From contig NZ_PGVG01000029.1 of NCBI RefSeq assembly GCF_002795245.1, forward strand, positions 29,993 to 93,992: a stretch of 64,000 nucleotides of DNA, written 5' to 3'. The notes under the pieces are model-generated. The model ran no database searches. It saw nothing but the letters and a program-made list of their open reading frames with translations, and was not told where the DNA came from. The translations under genes and the position numbers were made by a program. Positions 52,984-60,743 of this stretch are shown here, in pieces. This stretch comes from Bradyrhizobium forestalis (GTDB lineage Bacteria; Pseudomonadota; Alphaproteobacteria; Rhizobiales; Xanthobacteraceae). Numbering within the stretch: the stretch's first letter is position 1; every line of letters begins with the position of its first letter.

Positions 52984-54057
52984 TCAAAACTCGGCAGCGA
53001 AACCGACGCGGCCGATATGCTCGCCGCCGCCGCCGTTGCTGTAGCTGCCGTGGACGATCAGCGGTGTCGACCATTGCAAGCGATGGGCGAAACCGACGCT
53101 GGCACCGGTTTGGCCACGGTAGAAGCCGGTGCTGAACGAGAAGGTGGTACGGCCCGGCGCTGATGGAGTGATCAGCGGTGCCAGCGCGGCCGCCGCCGCG
53201 ATCCCCCGCCGTGCCTCAGTGCTGAGCGAACTGAGGCGGTTGTTGATATCGCTAAGCTGGGTGTTGATGGCGTTGATCTGCGAATTCACGCCGGCAACAT
53301 CGCCGGCGGAGGCAAGCCCAAGCTCGGCGGCCGTGCGGCCCGCGAGATTGCCACCGGCGTCCGACGTGACGAACTGCAGCGGTCCCGTCTGCACCGCCTT
53401 GCTTGCAGCCGAGGTGATGCCCGGTGTGGTGTAGGTCGTGCTCCCTGTTCCCATCATCACCTGATTGGCCCGTGTGGTCGTGGCGCCGGCGCCAATGGCA
53501 GTCGAGTTCGTATGGGCCGCGTTCGAATTCGTGCCGATCGCGATGCTATTCTGCGTGAGGGGAACGCCATCGCCGTCGGCGGTCCCCGCATTTGAATTAA
53601 TGCCGATCGCGATGCTGTCTTGCCCACCGGCACTGGCCGCATTGTCGGTCGTGCTGGCGCCGCCGATCGCGATGGAGCCACCGCCCGTGGCGGCCGTATT
53701 CGCTCCGATCGCGGTGTTGTTGCCAGAGCCACCAAAGGAACCACCGAAGGCACCATAGCCTACAGCGGTATTGAAGCTGCCTGCGGCGAGGCCGCCCGTA
53801 ATCGCACTGGTACCGAGCGAGGTGTTTTCACTGCCACCAACGGCGAGCGCATTGTTGCCGACAGCCAACGAATTTGCGCCAGTCGCCAACGCCTGGCAAT
53901 TGAAACTGGAAAGCAAATCGGTATTCGGGTTGCTGCCGGAATTACATCCTGCCAACGCCGGTGTCGGTGGTAGACCCAGCGTCAGAATGCCGGACGTGAT
54001 GATGACCAAGCCCGAGAGCAGCGCCGCACGCCAGTTGCTACAAATAGCCTTGTGCAT
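52984..54057 (-). CDS. YadA-like trimeric autotransporter adhesin
   Basis: A 357-residue surface protein. A signal peptide ends near PALAG (residue 36). The passenger has head-type repeats (SLAVGNNALAVGG, NTAVGYGAFGG, NSIAIGTNSNAAHTNSTAIGAG), a coiled-coil stalk (VNSQINAINTQLSDINNRLSSL) and a C-terminal YadA anchor (RRGIAAAAALAPLI, ending in GRVGFAAEF). The final Phe is typical of outer-membrane barrels. At 357 residues it is a small member, but all parts are present. It should trimerise and mediate attachment to surfaces or a plant host. Regulation is unclear; an AraC gene is divergent from it. Confidence 0.9.
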   Translation of the reverse strand: MHKAICSNWRAALLSGLVIITSGILTLGLPPTPALAGCNSGSNPNTDLLSSFNCQALATGANSLAVGNNALAVGGSENTSLGTSAITGGLAAGSFNTAVGYGAFGGSFGGSGNNTAIGANTAATGGGSIAIGGASTTDNAASAGGQDSIAIGINSNAGTADGDGVPLTQNSIAIGTNSNAAHTNSTAIGAGATTTRANQVMMGTGSTTYTTPGITSAASKAVQTGPLQFVTSDAGGNLAGRTAAELGLASAGDVAGVNSQINAINTQLSDINNRLSSLSTEARRGIAAAAALAPLITPSAPGRTTFSFSTGFYRGQTGASVGFAHRLQWSTPLIVHGSYSNGGGGEHIGRVGFAAEF

Positions 54058-54380
54058 GATGCAATCCCCTTCGCTTCGTCCGACGAATAGCGGCGCGTGA
54101 CGCGCCGGTCTTGGCGAGAGGCGAAATCCCTTACCGCCAAAGACGAACTATCGCGGCTTTGAAGGAGACTGTTGCTGCGCGACCACGGCGCTGCCGAGAC
54201 CCCTGCGGCTGTCACAATGCCGGCAAGAATTTACTGTCACAGGCGTAGTCAACGAGCGGGATTGCGCACGGCACGGCGCGTGCGGCGCAGCCGAAGCGGG
54301 CCAGAAGCGAACTGTCACGACTTTTGCATGTACAATGACCATGCTACCACCGTGCCGCCGGAGGTTGTGGGAGGCTTGTC
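54058..54380. other. 323-base divergent gap between the adhesin and AraC genes
   Basis: No open frame here is supported. The gap should carry the promoters of the adhesin and the AraC regulator. No strong palindrome or repeat was seen by eye. Confidence 0.45.
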
Positions 54381-55352
54381 ATGTCGGAGGACTTCGCACC
54401 GTTACTGGTCTCGACTGCTGCGCTTCCAGACCGCGATCGGTTACCGTTCTGGCGCGAGGTCTTCGGGCGCAAGATGGTTCGCCTCGACATCGAGCCTTTA
54501 TCCGAAGCGCCGTTCGAGGCTGACTCAACGCTACGAGTTCTACCCGGCCTGCGCACGATGACATGGCGCATGCGGCCAGCGGCGCGCTTCCTGCGGACGC
54601 CGGAGTTGATCGCGGATGCCGACGATTCCGTAGGCTTGCTCCTGAATCTGGTTGGGGATTTGTCGTTGTCGCATTGTGGTCGCGAGGCGTCGCTCGGCGA
54701 GAAGGACGCAATCGCAGTTCTTCATGGTGAACCCGCCGCAGTGTGCTTTCGCAATGCCAAGGCTGCAGTCGTTGTGCCTCGTGCTGGGCTCGCTCCGCTT
54801 GTCGCCAACATCGAGGACGCGGCAATGCGGGTGATCCCGCGCGAGAGCGATGCGTTACGGCTGCTGACGGGCTATCTGAAGATGGTGCATGAAGGGCTCC
54901 CGCTTGCGACGCCGGAGCTCCGCCAGCGGGTTGCGGTCCATGTTCTGGACCTCGTCGCCATGGCGATCGGCGCAACCAGAGACGGTGCGGCCATTGCGGC
55001 GGAGCGTGGTGTGCGGGCAGCGCGGCTGGTCGCGGTCAAGGCCGACATTGCGGCGCGGCTTGACCGGCGCGATCTGGGCCTGGCTGCCGTGGCGGCGCGC
55101 CAGCAGGTCACGCCGCGCTATGTGCAAATGCTGTTCGAGAGCGAGGGCATCACCTTCTCGCAGTTCGTGCTCGAACAGCGCATGACCCGTGCTTACCAGA
55201 TGCTGACGAGTCCGCGCTATGCCGGATGGACCATCAGCGCGATTGCACTGGCGGCCGGATTTGGCGATCTCTCGCACTTCAACCGCAGCTTCCGCCGCCG
55301 CTACGGTGTGACGCCATCAGACGCGCGCTGCGCCGGTCACCCGCCTCGCTGA
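54381..55352 (+). CDS. AraC-family transcriptional regulator
   Basis: A 323-residue regulator. The C-terminal AraC domain (about 220-315) has the two helix-turn-helix units: LAAVAARQQVTPRYVQMLFES and ISAIALAAGFGDLSHFNRSFRRRYG, the latter with the AraC signature. The N-terminal part is an AraC-binding-like ligand domain (SEDFAPLLVSTAALPDRDRLPFWREVF), as in the AraC_binding_2 type. The start at 54381 follows GGGAGG. It is divergent from the trimeric adhesin and may control it; that is inferred from position only. Confidence 0.9.
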   Translation: MSEDFAPLLVSTAALPDRDRLPFWREVFGRKMVRLDIEPLSEAPFEADSTLRVLPGLRTMTWRMRPAARFLRTPELIADADDSVGLLLNLVGDLSLSHCGREASLGEKDAIAVLHGEPAAVCFRNAKAAVVVPRAGLAPLVANIEDAAMRVIPRESDALRLLTGYLKMVHEGLPLATPELRQRVAVHVLDLVAMAIGATRDGAAIAAERGVRAARLVAVKADIAARLDRRDLGLAAVAARQQVTPRYVQMLFESEGITFSQFVLEQRMTRAYQMLTSPRYAGWTISAIALAAGFGDLSHFNRSFRRRYGVTPSDARCAGHPPR

Positions 55353-55743
55353 AAACAGGAACACCGGAGAGGTCCTCTTCAGTGTTCGAACCACTCGTCT
55401 GAATCTAGGCGGCCTGTGTTGGTGGGTAGCTGGCTGTGGTGCTGAAACTCTCAGAAGTCGCGATGATGGATGCGGGAGTGAGTGCAGCAGATCGCGCCGA
55501 GGCAAAACCAGCACTCGTCTCGACGAGAACAGCGGTGCCAGCGTTGGAGGGCTTGATCGGCTGCAGGCGCTTCCAGCATGCTCCAGCTATCGAAATGGCG
55601 CGCCACGGCCGATGAAGATAGGCACTACTGCTTCGCCGTGGCACTATGATGCTGTGCGCGGCAGTGCGCGATTCTTGGCGGGGCAGCGACGCGGTAGCGC
55701 AGGGGCGCTGCGCTTGTTGCTGCGCAAGGCACAGGGCAGCAAT
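55353..55743. other. Gap before higB containing a hairpin repeat
   Basis: The interval between the AraC stop and the HigB regulatory region has no supported gene. It contains copy C of the dispersed repeat at 55587-55651 and otherwise no clear feature. Confidence 0.5.
55587..55651. repeat. Dispersed hairpin repeat, copy C (reference copy)
   Basis: The copy runs CTATCGAAATGGCGCGCCAC, GGCCGATGAAGATAGGCACT, ACTGCTTCGCCGTGGCACTA, TGATG. GCCACGGC (55602-55609) and GCCGTGGC (55635-55642) are perfect reverse complements, with 25 bases between them. It is the best-preserved copy and lies about 145 bases before higB. Confidence 0.8.
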
Positions 55744-55784
55744 GTAAGCTAATTATTGACAATAGTCAGCTAATCGCTTACGTT
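55744..55784 (+). promoter_or_regulatory. higBA promoter with operator palindrome
   Basis: GTAAGC-N7-TGAC-AATA-GTCA-N7-GCTTAC forms a centred interrupted palindrome (55744-55781). A -35-like TTGACA lies at 55756-55761, and TACGTT at 55779-55784 is a weak -10 after 17 bases. HigA binding here would block the promoter. The distance to the higB start is ten bases, so the leader must be short. Confidence 0.6.
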
Positions 55785-55793
55785 GCCAACAGC

Positions 55794-56072
55794 ATGATCA
55801 GAAGCTTCAAGAGCAAGCCGCTCGCCGAACTTTGGGAGAAGGGGCGAACGTCGAAGATCGATTCGAAAATGCATGAACGTGCCCTTCGTCGCCTGGATCG
55901 CTTGGATGCCGCGGCGACGCCGCAGGAAATGAACATCCCCGGCTTTGATTTTCATGCTTTGAGAGGCTTCAAACCGACGCGCTATTCGGTCCATGTGAAC
56001 GGGCCGTGGTGCATCACATTTGAATTCGAGGACAGCGAAGCCTGCCGGGTTGACTTCGAACAATATCACTGA
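55794..56072 (+). CDS. higB: HigB-type toxin (RelE/ParE superfamily)
   Basis: A 92-residue toxin. The sequence FKSKPLAELWEKGRTSKID at the start, LRRLDRLDAAATPQEMNIPGFDFHALRG in the middle and RYSVHVNGPWCITFEFEDSEACRVDFEQYH at the end are the HigB/Killer-protein pattern. Such toxins cleave mRNA at the ribosome. It precedes higA, the usual HigBA order, with 12 bases between the genes. An autoregulatory palindrome is upstream. The start at 55794 is clear. Confidence 0.9.
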   Translation: MIRSFKSKPLAELWEKGRTSKIDSKMHERALRRLDRLDAAATPQEMNIPGFDFHALRGFKPTRYSVHVNGPWCITFEFEDSEACRVDFEQYH

Positions 56073-56084
56073 GGAGAGACAATC

Positions 56085-56399
56085 ATGGTCTATGGCGCTA
56101 AGCGCAATCCAGATCGCTGCCCGACCCATCCTGGCGCTTTGCTGAGAGAGGACGTGATCCCGGCGACCGGCAAGACCAAAGCCGAGATTGCACAGCTTCT
56201 CGGCATTTCGCGGCAGCATCTCTACGATGTTTTGCGCGAGCGCAAGCCGGTCTCTCCGGCTGTTGCGGTTCGACTCGGCAAGTTGTTCGGCGACGGCGCC
56301 GGGGTCTGGGTGCGCATGCAAGCGGCTTACGATACCTGGCACGCGGAACGCGAAGAAGACGTGAGCGGCATTCCCACGCTTCGTCCCAGAGCGGCATGA
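56085..56399 (+). CDS. higA: HigA-type antitoxin
   Basis: A 104-residue helix-turn-helix antitoxin of the HigA/VapI family. The DNA-binding part contains HPGALLREDVIPATGKTKAEIAQLLGISRQHLYDVL (in two parts), with the second helix pair ERKPVSPAVAVRLGKLFG. It neutralises HigB and represses the pair through the palindrome at 55744-55781. GAGGAGAG precedes its ATG. The C-terminus is Arg-rich (GIPTLRPRAA). Confidence 0.9.
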   Translation: MVYGAKRNPDRCPTHPGALLREDVIPATGKTKAEIAQLLGISRQHLYDVLRERKPVSPAVAVRLGKLFGDGAGVWVRMQAAYDTWHAEREEDVSGIPTLRPRAA

Positions 56400-56505
56400 G
56401 CGCAAGCACGGTGGCAGCGACACCGCAGCGGCACCAGGCAAAGGCGTAGCTGACAATGGCGCCTCGCGCGCATCGGCGGCCGCCCTGTCGTGAAGGATCG
56501 TACAG

Positions 56506-56582
56506 TGGCGCGCCCGGAACGATTCGAACGTCTGTCCCACAGATTCGTCGTCCGATGCTCTATCCAGCTGAGCTACGGGCGC
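56506..56582 (-). pseudogene. Degenerate tRNA-Arg(ACG)
   Basis: A 77-base tRNA-shaped sequence with CCA encoded. Both ends match the tRNA-Arg at 57992-58068 exactly over the first 29 and the last 26 bases. The anticodon arm has changed: the loop reads CGACGAA, with G in place of the universal U33; the stem has a mismatch; the variable loop differs by two bases. The anticodon would still read ACG. It is probably a non-functional duplicate, though a weakly active tRNA is possible. Confidence 0.7.
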
Positions 56583-56644
56583 GTTTTCGCGGACAGCGAT
56601 TGCGGGCGCGCCTGCGACGCCCGGTTCGTGAACCGCAACGGTGC

Positions 56645-56676
56645 TACGGCCGATGAAGATGGGCACTATTGCCGTG
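56645..56676. repeat. Dispersed hairpin repeat, partial copy D
   Basis: TACGGCCGATGAAGATGGGC then ACTATTGCCGTG matches the middle of the repeat. It lies between the degenerate tRNA and the small secreted-protein gene. Confidence 0.65.
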
Positions 56677-56698
56677 ACTGCGCCGAGCGCGCCGCATG

Positions 56699-56938
56699 CT
56701 AGGCACGGCCTCTGATCTCATAGTGACCCGGCACGCATTTGTAGCGTTCGATTCGCCAGTTCGCGTGATAGAGCGGATGTTCACCCATCCACTTCGCGAG
56801 CGGCGCCTGCGCCCCTTTCAGACAGCCCTGAAACGTGATGTCGGGCGTCATGTTGCTGTCGGTCACGATCTCCTCGACGCAACTTCCCACAGCGGCACCA
56901 GCGAGATGGCAAAGAACTGCAACGACCGTCACGAACAT
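56699..56938 (-). CDS. Small secreted hypothetical protein
   Basis: A 79-residue protein with a signal peptide (FVTVVAVLCHLAGAAVGSC; cleavage near there) and a mature part of about 60 residues with three Cys (SCVEEIVTDSN, TFQGCLKGAQAPLAKWM, YKCVPGHYEIRGRA). A small disulfide-bonded periplasmic protein is likely. The start at 56938 has GGAAAGG six bases before it; an ATG nine bases upstream is too near. No family recognised. Confidence 0.7.
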   Translation of the reverse strand: MFVTVVAVLCHLAGAAVGSCVEEIVTDSNMTPDITFQGCLKGAQAPLAKWMGEHPLYHANWRIERYKCVPGHYEIRGRA

Positions 56939-57154
56939 GCATCGCATCCTTTCCGGTTTCACCGGGGCCGATCGCGCGCACGATTGCCGCTTCCTTGCCC
57001 TGGAATGACGGGTCCGATCTTACGAAGCACGATCCGCGCGTCATCATACTTTGGTCCCGATCATACTTTGGTCCTGATGCGCGACCGTAGCGGCCCGCAG
57101 TACTTATTGTGCACTCGATCAATTAGGCTGGTCGCACCCGGACAGGAGGCGCGT

Positions 57155-57529
57155 ATGGCTGGAAATGGATTGATGTCGACGGCTGCCCGATGCGCGCCTC
57201 ATGGAGGTGCGGCTCGCCAGGATGCACCACATCAAATCGTCTATCTGATCGTCGAAAATATTGTCGGATGGCCCGGCAGGGCCGGCCGGAAAATCCAGGT
57301 CGCACGGACTGACATCGAAACCGTCATCGCGCACCTGTTCGCCGGTCGTTTCCAGGATCCCGTCCGCATCCTCGCCCTCGATCCGCTGGGCCATTGGTCC
57401 AAGGACCTATCGAGAGAGCTTGCGGAGGAAATCCAGACCCGTTGCGACATCGACGCCATGGCTGTGCCGGAGCATATCCAGGACTTCGTCAGAAGCCACT
57501 CGGCTGCCCCGGTGGCGGTCGCCTGTTGA
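57155..57529 (+). CDS. Hypothetical protein
   Basis: A 124-residue protein with a strong CAGGAGGC ribosome site before the ATG at 57155. The first 20 residues look disordered, followed by a compact part (IVYLIVENIVGWPGRAGR, then TDIETVIAHLFAGRFQDPVRILALDPLGHW) and an acidic helix (SRELAEEIQTRCDID). No domain was recognised. Codon use resembles the chromosome. It lies opposite queD, with 37 bases between the stops. Confidence 0.65.
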   Translation: MAGNGLMSTAARCAPHGGAARQDAPHQIVYLIVENIVGWPGRAGRKIQVARTDIETVIAHLFAGRFQDPVRILALDPLGHWSKDLSRELAEEIQTRCDIDAMAVPEHIQDFVRSHSAAPVAVAC

Positions 57530-57566
57530 TCTCGTCGAGCGGGAGGCTGCGGCACGCGGTCGCGCG

Positions 57567-57923
57567 TCACCGCCCCTGATATTCGGCCCAGCAGTCCGCC
57601 GTTTCGTAGACGCGAACAGCCGAGATTTGCCGCAGGCTCGGCGCCAGCCGATCCCATATCCAGATCGCAATGTTTTCGGCCGTCGGGTTCTCGAGCCCCT
57701 CGACGTCGTTCAGGCACCTGTGGTCCAACGCGCCCACGATGTCAGCAAAGCACTTCTCGAGATCGAAAAAGTCCACGACGAAGCCCGTGCGCGGGTCGAC
57801 CGGTCCGTCGAGCTGAACTTCGATCCTATAGGAATGACCATGCAGCCGGCTGCATCGGTGCGTCTCGGGCACCTTGGGGAGCCGGTGCGCCGCCTCGAAT
57901 TTGAATGCCTGAGATATCTTCAT
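57567..57923 (-). CDS. queD: 6-carboxy-5,6,7,8-tetrahydropterin synthase
   Basis: A 118-residue enzyme of the PTPS family. Zn ligands are His13 (FEAAHRLP), His28 and His30 (RLHGHSYR); Cys24 in THRCSRLHGH is the catalytic Cys of the QueD subgroup, and the acid pair is in ALDHRCLND and RVYETADCW. QueD makes 6-carboxytetrahydropterin from dihydroneopterin triphosphate, an early step in queuosine and 7-deazaguanine synthesis. QueC and QueE genes are not in the window. The length is typical. It sits between a hypothetical gene and a tRNA-Arg. Confidence 0.9.
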   Translation of the reverse strand: MKISQAFKFEAAHRLPKVPETHRCSRLHGHSYRIEVQLDGPVDPRTGFVVDFFDLEKCFADIVGALDHRCLNDVEGLENPTAENIAIWIWDRLAPSLRQISAVRVYETADCWAEYQGR

Positions 57924-57991
57924 CTGGTTCCCGACAGCGCGCGGCCGATCCGCGATCTCGGATGCCGGGTTGCCTGACCGGCATCGAAGAA

Positions 57992-58068
57992 TGGCGCGCC
58001 CGGAACGATTCGAACGTCCGACCCTCAGATTCGTAGTCTGATGCTCTATCCAGCTGAGCTACGGGCGC
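57992..58068 (-). tRNA. tRNA-Arg (ACG)
   Basis: A 77-base tRNA with encoded CCA. The acceptor stem is GCGCCCG/CGGGCGC, the D-arm GCTCAGCTGGATAGAGC, the anticodon stem-loop TCAGA-CTACGAA-TCTGA with anticodon ACG, and the T-arm contains GTTCGAATC. It should decode CGN codons after deamination of the wobble A to inosine. All pairs are intact. Confidence 0.95.
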
Positions 58069-58214
58069 GTGTTTCGCAAACAGCGCGGGCAGGACCCGCA
58101 AGCAGCCCCCGGCGGAGCCGGAGGGGGTGCGAAAGAGCGCTCTGACTAACCGCTCTTGTCCCGATTGGCAAGGTCCGGGATGGGGAGATTTTGCAGGGCG
58201 ATGACGGTTTAGAC

Positions 58215-58304
58215 GTCATTCCTGGGCGATGCGCAGCATCGAACCCGGAATCTCGCGCCAAACCTCGGGATTCCGGGTTCTCGCTGCGCGAGCCCCGGAA
58301 TGAC
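58215..58304. repeat. Interspersed palindromic repeat (GTCATTCC...GGAATGAC family)
   Basis: GTCATTCC (58215-58222) pairs with GGAATGAC (58297-58304), and inner GAACCCGGAATCT pairs with GGATTCCGGGTTC. The same ends and inner arms occur at 62607-62686, so both belong to one REP-like family of Bradyrhizobium type. Confidence 0.85.
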
Positions 58305-58328
58305 GAGAAACTACAGGCCTTTGGCCGA

Positions 58329-59828
58329 CTACGCCCTCTGCCGCTCGTTGCGGATGGAGAGCAGTTCCACGGGACGGTCGGGAATGACGATGCGGAAGGT
58401 GGCGCCGATGGTGCCTTCGACCAGGTGGATGTCGCCGCCATGGGCGCGGACCAGCTCGGCGGCGATGGCGAGGCCAAGGCCGCTGCCGCCGGGACGGCCG
58501 GAGGTCTGGAAGGCCTCGAACAGGTGCTCGCGGGTCTTCTGGGGGACGCCGGGGCCGGTGTCGGAGACCTCGATAATGGCGACGGCGCCTTCCCGCTTTC
58601 CGGTGATCCGGATCTGCTGCAGGCGGCCCTCGCCCGACGCATGGCTTTCGAGCGCCTGGGCGGCGTTGCGGACGAGGTTGAGCAATACGCGGAACAGCTG
58701 GTCGGGATCGGCATCGATCGCGAGCCCACGCTCGATCGCGGCGACCCAGGCGATCGAGGCGTCGTTGGTGAGCCCCGCGGTTTCGCGCACCTCCAGCACG
58801 ACCGGCTCGATCAGGACCATGCGGCGGTCGGGCGCGGCCTCTTGGGCGCGGCCATAGGACAATGTCGACTGGCAGAAGGCGATGGCGCGTTCGAGCGAGC
58901 GCACGAGCTTGGGCGCAAAGCGCTGCACCCGCGGATCCGGCACGCTGGCGAGCTGGTCCGACAGCAGCTGGGCCGAGGCGAGCAGATTGCGCAGATCGTG
59001 ATTGATCTTGGAGACGGCAAGGCCAAGGGCGGCGAGCCGGCTCTTCTGATGCAGCATCGACATCAGATCGCGCTGCATGTCCGACAATTCGCGCTCGGCC
59101 ACCCCGATCTCATCGCTGCGCTGGCTCGGAACGATGATCCCGGCCGAGCTCTCGGGGTTCTCGTGGAAGCCGACCAGGCTCGCGGTCAGCCGCCGCATCG
59201 GCCGCACGAAGAGATAGTGGAGCGCGAGATAGACGAGGCCCGCGGTCAGCACCGCGATGATCAGCGCGACCACCACGACGTTGCGGGAGAAGCGGTACAT
59301 CTGCTGCCGCAGCGGCAGCTCGTCGGTGACGATCTCGATGAACTGGGCATTGCCGACCCCGGGGCCGACGACGCGGATGGCCTGGTTGCCGGTCTCCAGC
59401 ATCATCCGGAACGAGCCGGTGATCGCCTCCCAGGCCGTCATGTCGCGCAGGTCGATGTCATGCTCGATGGCGGCCGGAATGTTGTCGCTGGCGAGCAACC
59501 GGCGCTGCTGGCCCATCTTGATGGCGACGGCGCGGGCATTGATGCTTTTCAGGATCTGGCGCGACAGCGAATCGGGCACCATGCCGAGCGGCGCCGCATC
59601 CAGCACCAGCGCCGCAGTGTTGGCCGCCGCAACGCGGTCGTTCAACCGGTTGACCCAGAAATTGGCGATGGCGGGCACGTAGAGCAGCACGGCGGCGATC
59701 ATCACCAGGGGAATGGTGAGCAGCAGCAGCTTGCCAGACAGCCCGAGCCCGCGCGACCCGCGGGGCCGCATCGCCGGCTGGTCTGGCTGATCCAGATCCT
59801 GGATCGGCTGGCGATCTGTGGATGCCAC
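58329..59828 (-). CDS. Membrane sensor histidine kinase
   Basis: A 499-residue kinase. Two membrane helices (about 34-58 and 186-212) enclose a periplasmic sensor of about 125 residues. A HAMP-like region follows (VRPMRRLTASLVGFHENP), then the phosphoacceptor H-box LAVSKINHDLRNLLASAQLLSDQL and an ATPase domain with the N-box LLNLVRNAAQAL, G1 DTGPGVP, and G2 GGSGLGLAIAAEL. No response regulator gene lies next to it. It should phosphorylate an unlinked partner; the stimulus is unknown. It is divergent from rpmH, with about 350 bases between the starts. Confidence 0.9.
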   Translation of the reverse strand: MASTDRQPIQDLDQPDQPAMRPRGSRGLGLSGKLLLLTIPLVMIAAVLLYVPAIANFWVNRLNDRVAAANTAALVLDAAPLGMVPDSLSRQILKSINARAVAIKMGQQRRLLASDNIPAAIEHDIDLRDMTAWEAITGSFRMMLETGNQAIRVVGPGVGNAQFIEIVTDELPLRQQMYRFSRNVVVVALIIAVLTAGLVYLALHYLFVRPMRRLTASLVGFHENPESSAGIIVPSQRSDEIGVAERELSDMQRDLMSMLHQKSRLAALGLAVSKINHDLRNLLASAQLLSDQLASVPDPRVQRFAPKLVRSLERAIAFCQSTLSYGRAQEAAPDRRMVLIEPVVLEVRETAGLTNDASIAWVAAIERGLAIDADPDQLFRVLLNLVRNAAQALESHASGEGRLQQIRITGKREGAVAIIEVSDTGPGVPQKTREHLFEAFQTSGRPGGSGLGLAIAAELVRAHGGDIHLVEGTIGATFRIVIPDRPVELLSIRNERQRA

Positions 59829-60009
59829 GAAATTCGCCCCTGTTGGCCTTGGCTGATGGGAGGATGCGACCCGCCCGGAGTCCGGTCAAATTACGGATCG
59901 CTAATCTACCGAGGTGGGATGTAAGCGCTGATATCGCGAGTCGCCACCTCGAGGGTTAAAAACCTCGCGCAAACAGCGATATTGACGAAAATCGCGCGCT
60001 TGTGCGGCG

Positions 60010-60038
60010 TTGACGAAAAGAAGGCGCTCCCTTATAAG
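60010..60038 (+). promoter_or_regulatory. rpmH promoter
   Basis: TTGACG (60010-60015), 17 bases, TATAAG (60033-60038) is a good sigma-70-type promoter about 140 bases upstream of the rpmH start. It would drive rpmH-rnpA-yidC. A second TTGACG at 59976 has no matching -10. Confidence 0.65.
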
Positions 60039-60178
60039 CCGCGCGAATTGTCCGCGATGACCCGGTGCGACACCGGGAGCGGCTCTCTTGGGGCCGGAAA
60101 GGGCCCGTTTTGGGCCGCATCTTCCGGACTTTACCATCAATTCTACAGGCAAATTGCCCGGTCAGCGGAGAAAAACCC

Positions 60179-60313
60179 GTGAAGCGGACTTATCAACCCA
60201 GCAAACTGGTGCGCAAGCGCCGTCACGGCTTCCGCGCCCGCCTCGCCACTGCCGGCGGCCGCAAGGTCCTCGCCGCCCGCCGCGCCCGCGGCCGCAAGCG
60301 TCTGAGCGCCTGA
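60179..60313 (+). CDS. rpmH: Ribosomal protein bL34
   Basis: A 44-residue, very basic protein of the large ribosomal subunit, with the universal sequence MKRTYQPSKLVRKRRHGF and the end GRKRLSA. A GTG is used as start, with GGAGAAAA just before it. It is the first gene of the block with rnpA and yidC, the order found in most bacteria. The promoter at 60010-60038 precedes it. Confidence 0.97.
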   Translation: MKRTYQPSKLVRKRRHGFRARLATAGGRKVLAARRARGRKRLSA

Positions 60314-60340
60314 GCCGGACCCCCTTTTTGGGATTTCATC

Positions 60341-60727
60341 ATGGATCGGCTGAGGCAGCGGGCGGATTTCCTCGCCGTTGCCAATGGCGCGCGGGTGAAT
60401 AATCCCGCGTTCGTCCTGCAGAGCCGCCGCCGCGATGATCTTGGCCCTGTCAGGATCGGCTTCACCGTCACCAAAAAGAACGGCAACGCCCCCGAGCGCA
60501 ATCGCATCCGGCGCCGGCTTCGCGAATTGGTGAAGCGGCTCGATCCGGTGTCGATGCGGCCCCATCATGATTATGTCCTGGTCGGACGAAGGAACGCGCT
60601 CTCGCGCGACTTCGCCACCATGCTCGACGATCTGCGCATAGCGTTCACGAAGCCCGCGCGGCATACGGCCGAAGCGCGCGGCCAGAGGCCGGGTCGCGCC
60701 GCCGCGACCAGCCGCAAACCGGATTGA
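60341..60727 (+). CDS. rnpA: Ribonuclease P protein component
   Basis: A 128-residue basic protein, about as long as known RnpA proteins. The RNR motif is in NAPERNRIRRRLRELVKR, the central cleft has GFTVTKKNGNAPERN, and HDYVLVGRRNALSRDF follows. It binds RNase P RNA and supports 5' maturation of tRNAs. It lies 27 bases after rpmH and 16 bases before yidC. A Pro/Arg-rich C-terminal tail is extra. Confidence 0.95.
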   Translation: MDRLRQRADFLAVANGARVNNPAFVLQSRRRDDLGPVRIGFTVTKKNGNAPERNRIRRRLRELVKRLDPVSMRPHHDYVLVGRRNALSRDFATMLDDLRIAFTKPARHTAEARGQRPGRAAATSRKPD

Positions 60728-60743
60728 TGACGAGACATTCGAG

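Noticed and set aside
52984..54057. Repetitive sequence that could be mistaken for a CRISPR or satellite array
   Set aside because: The repeats are irregular and are explained by YadA head repeats in a coding frame.
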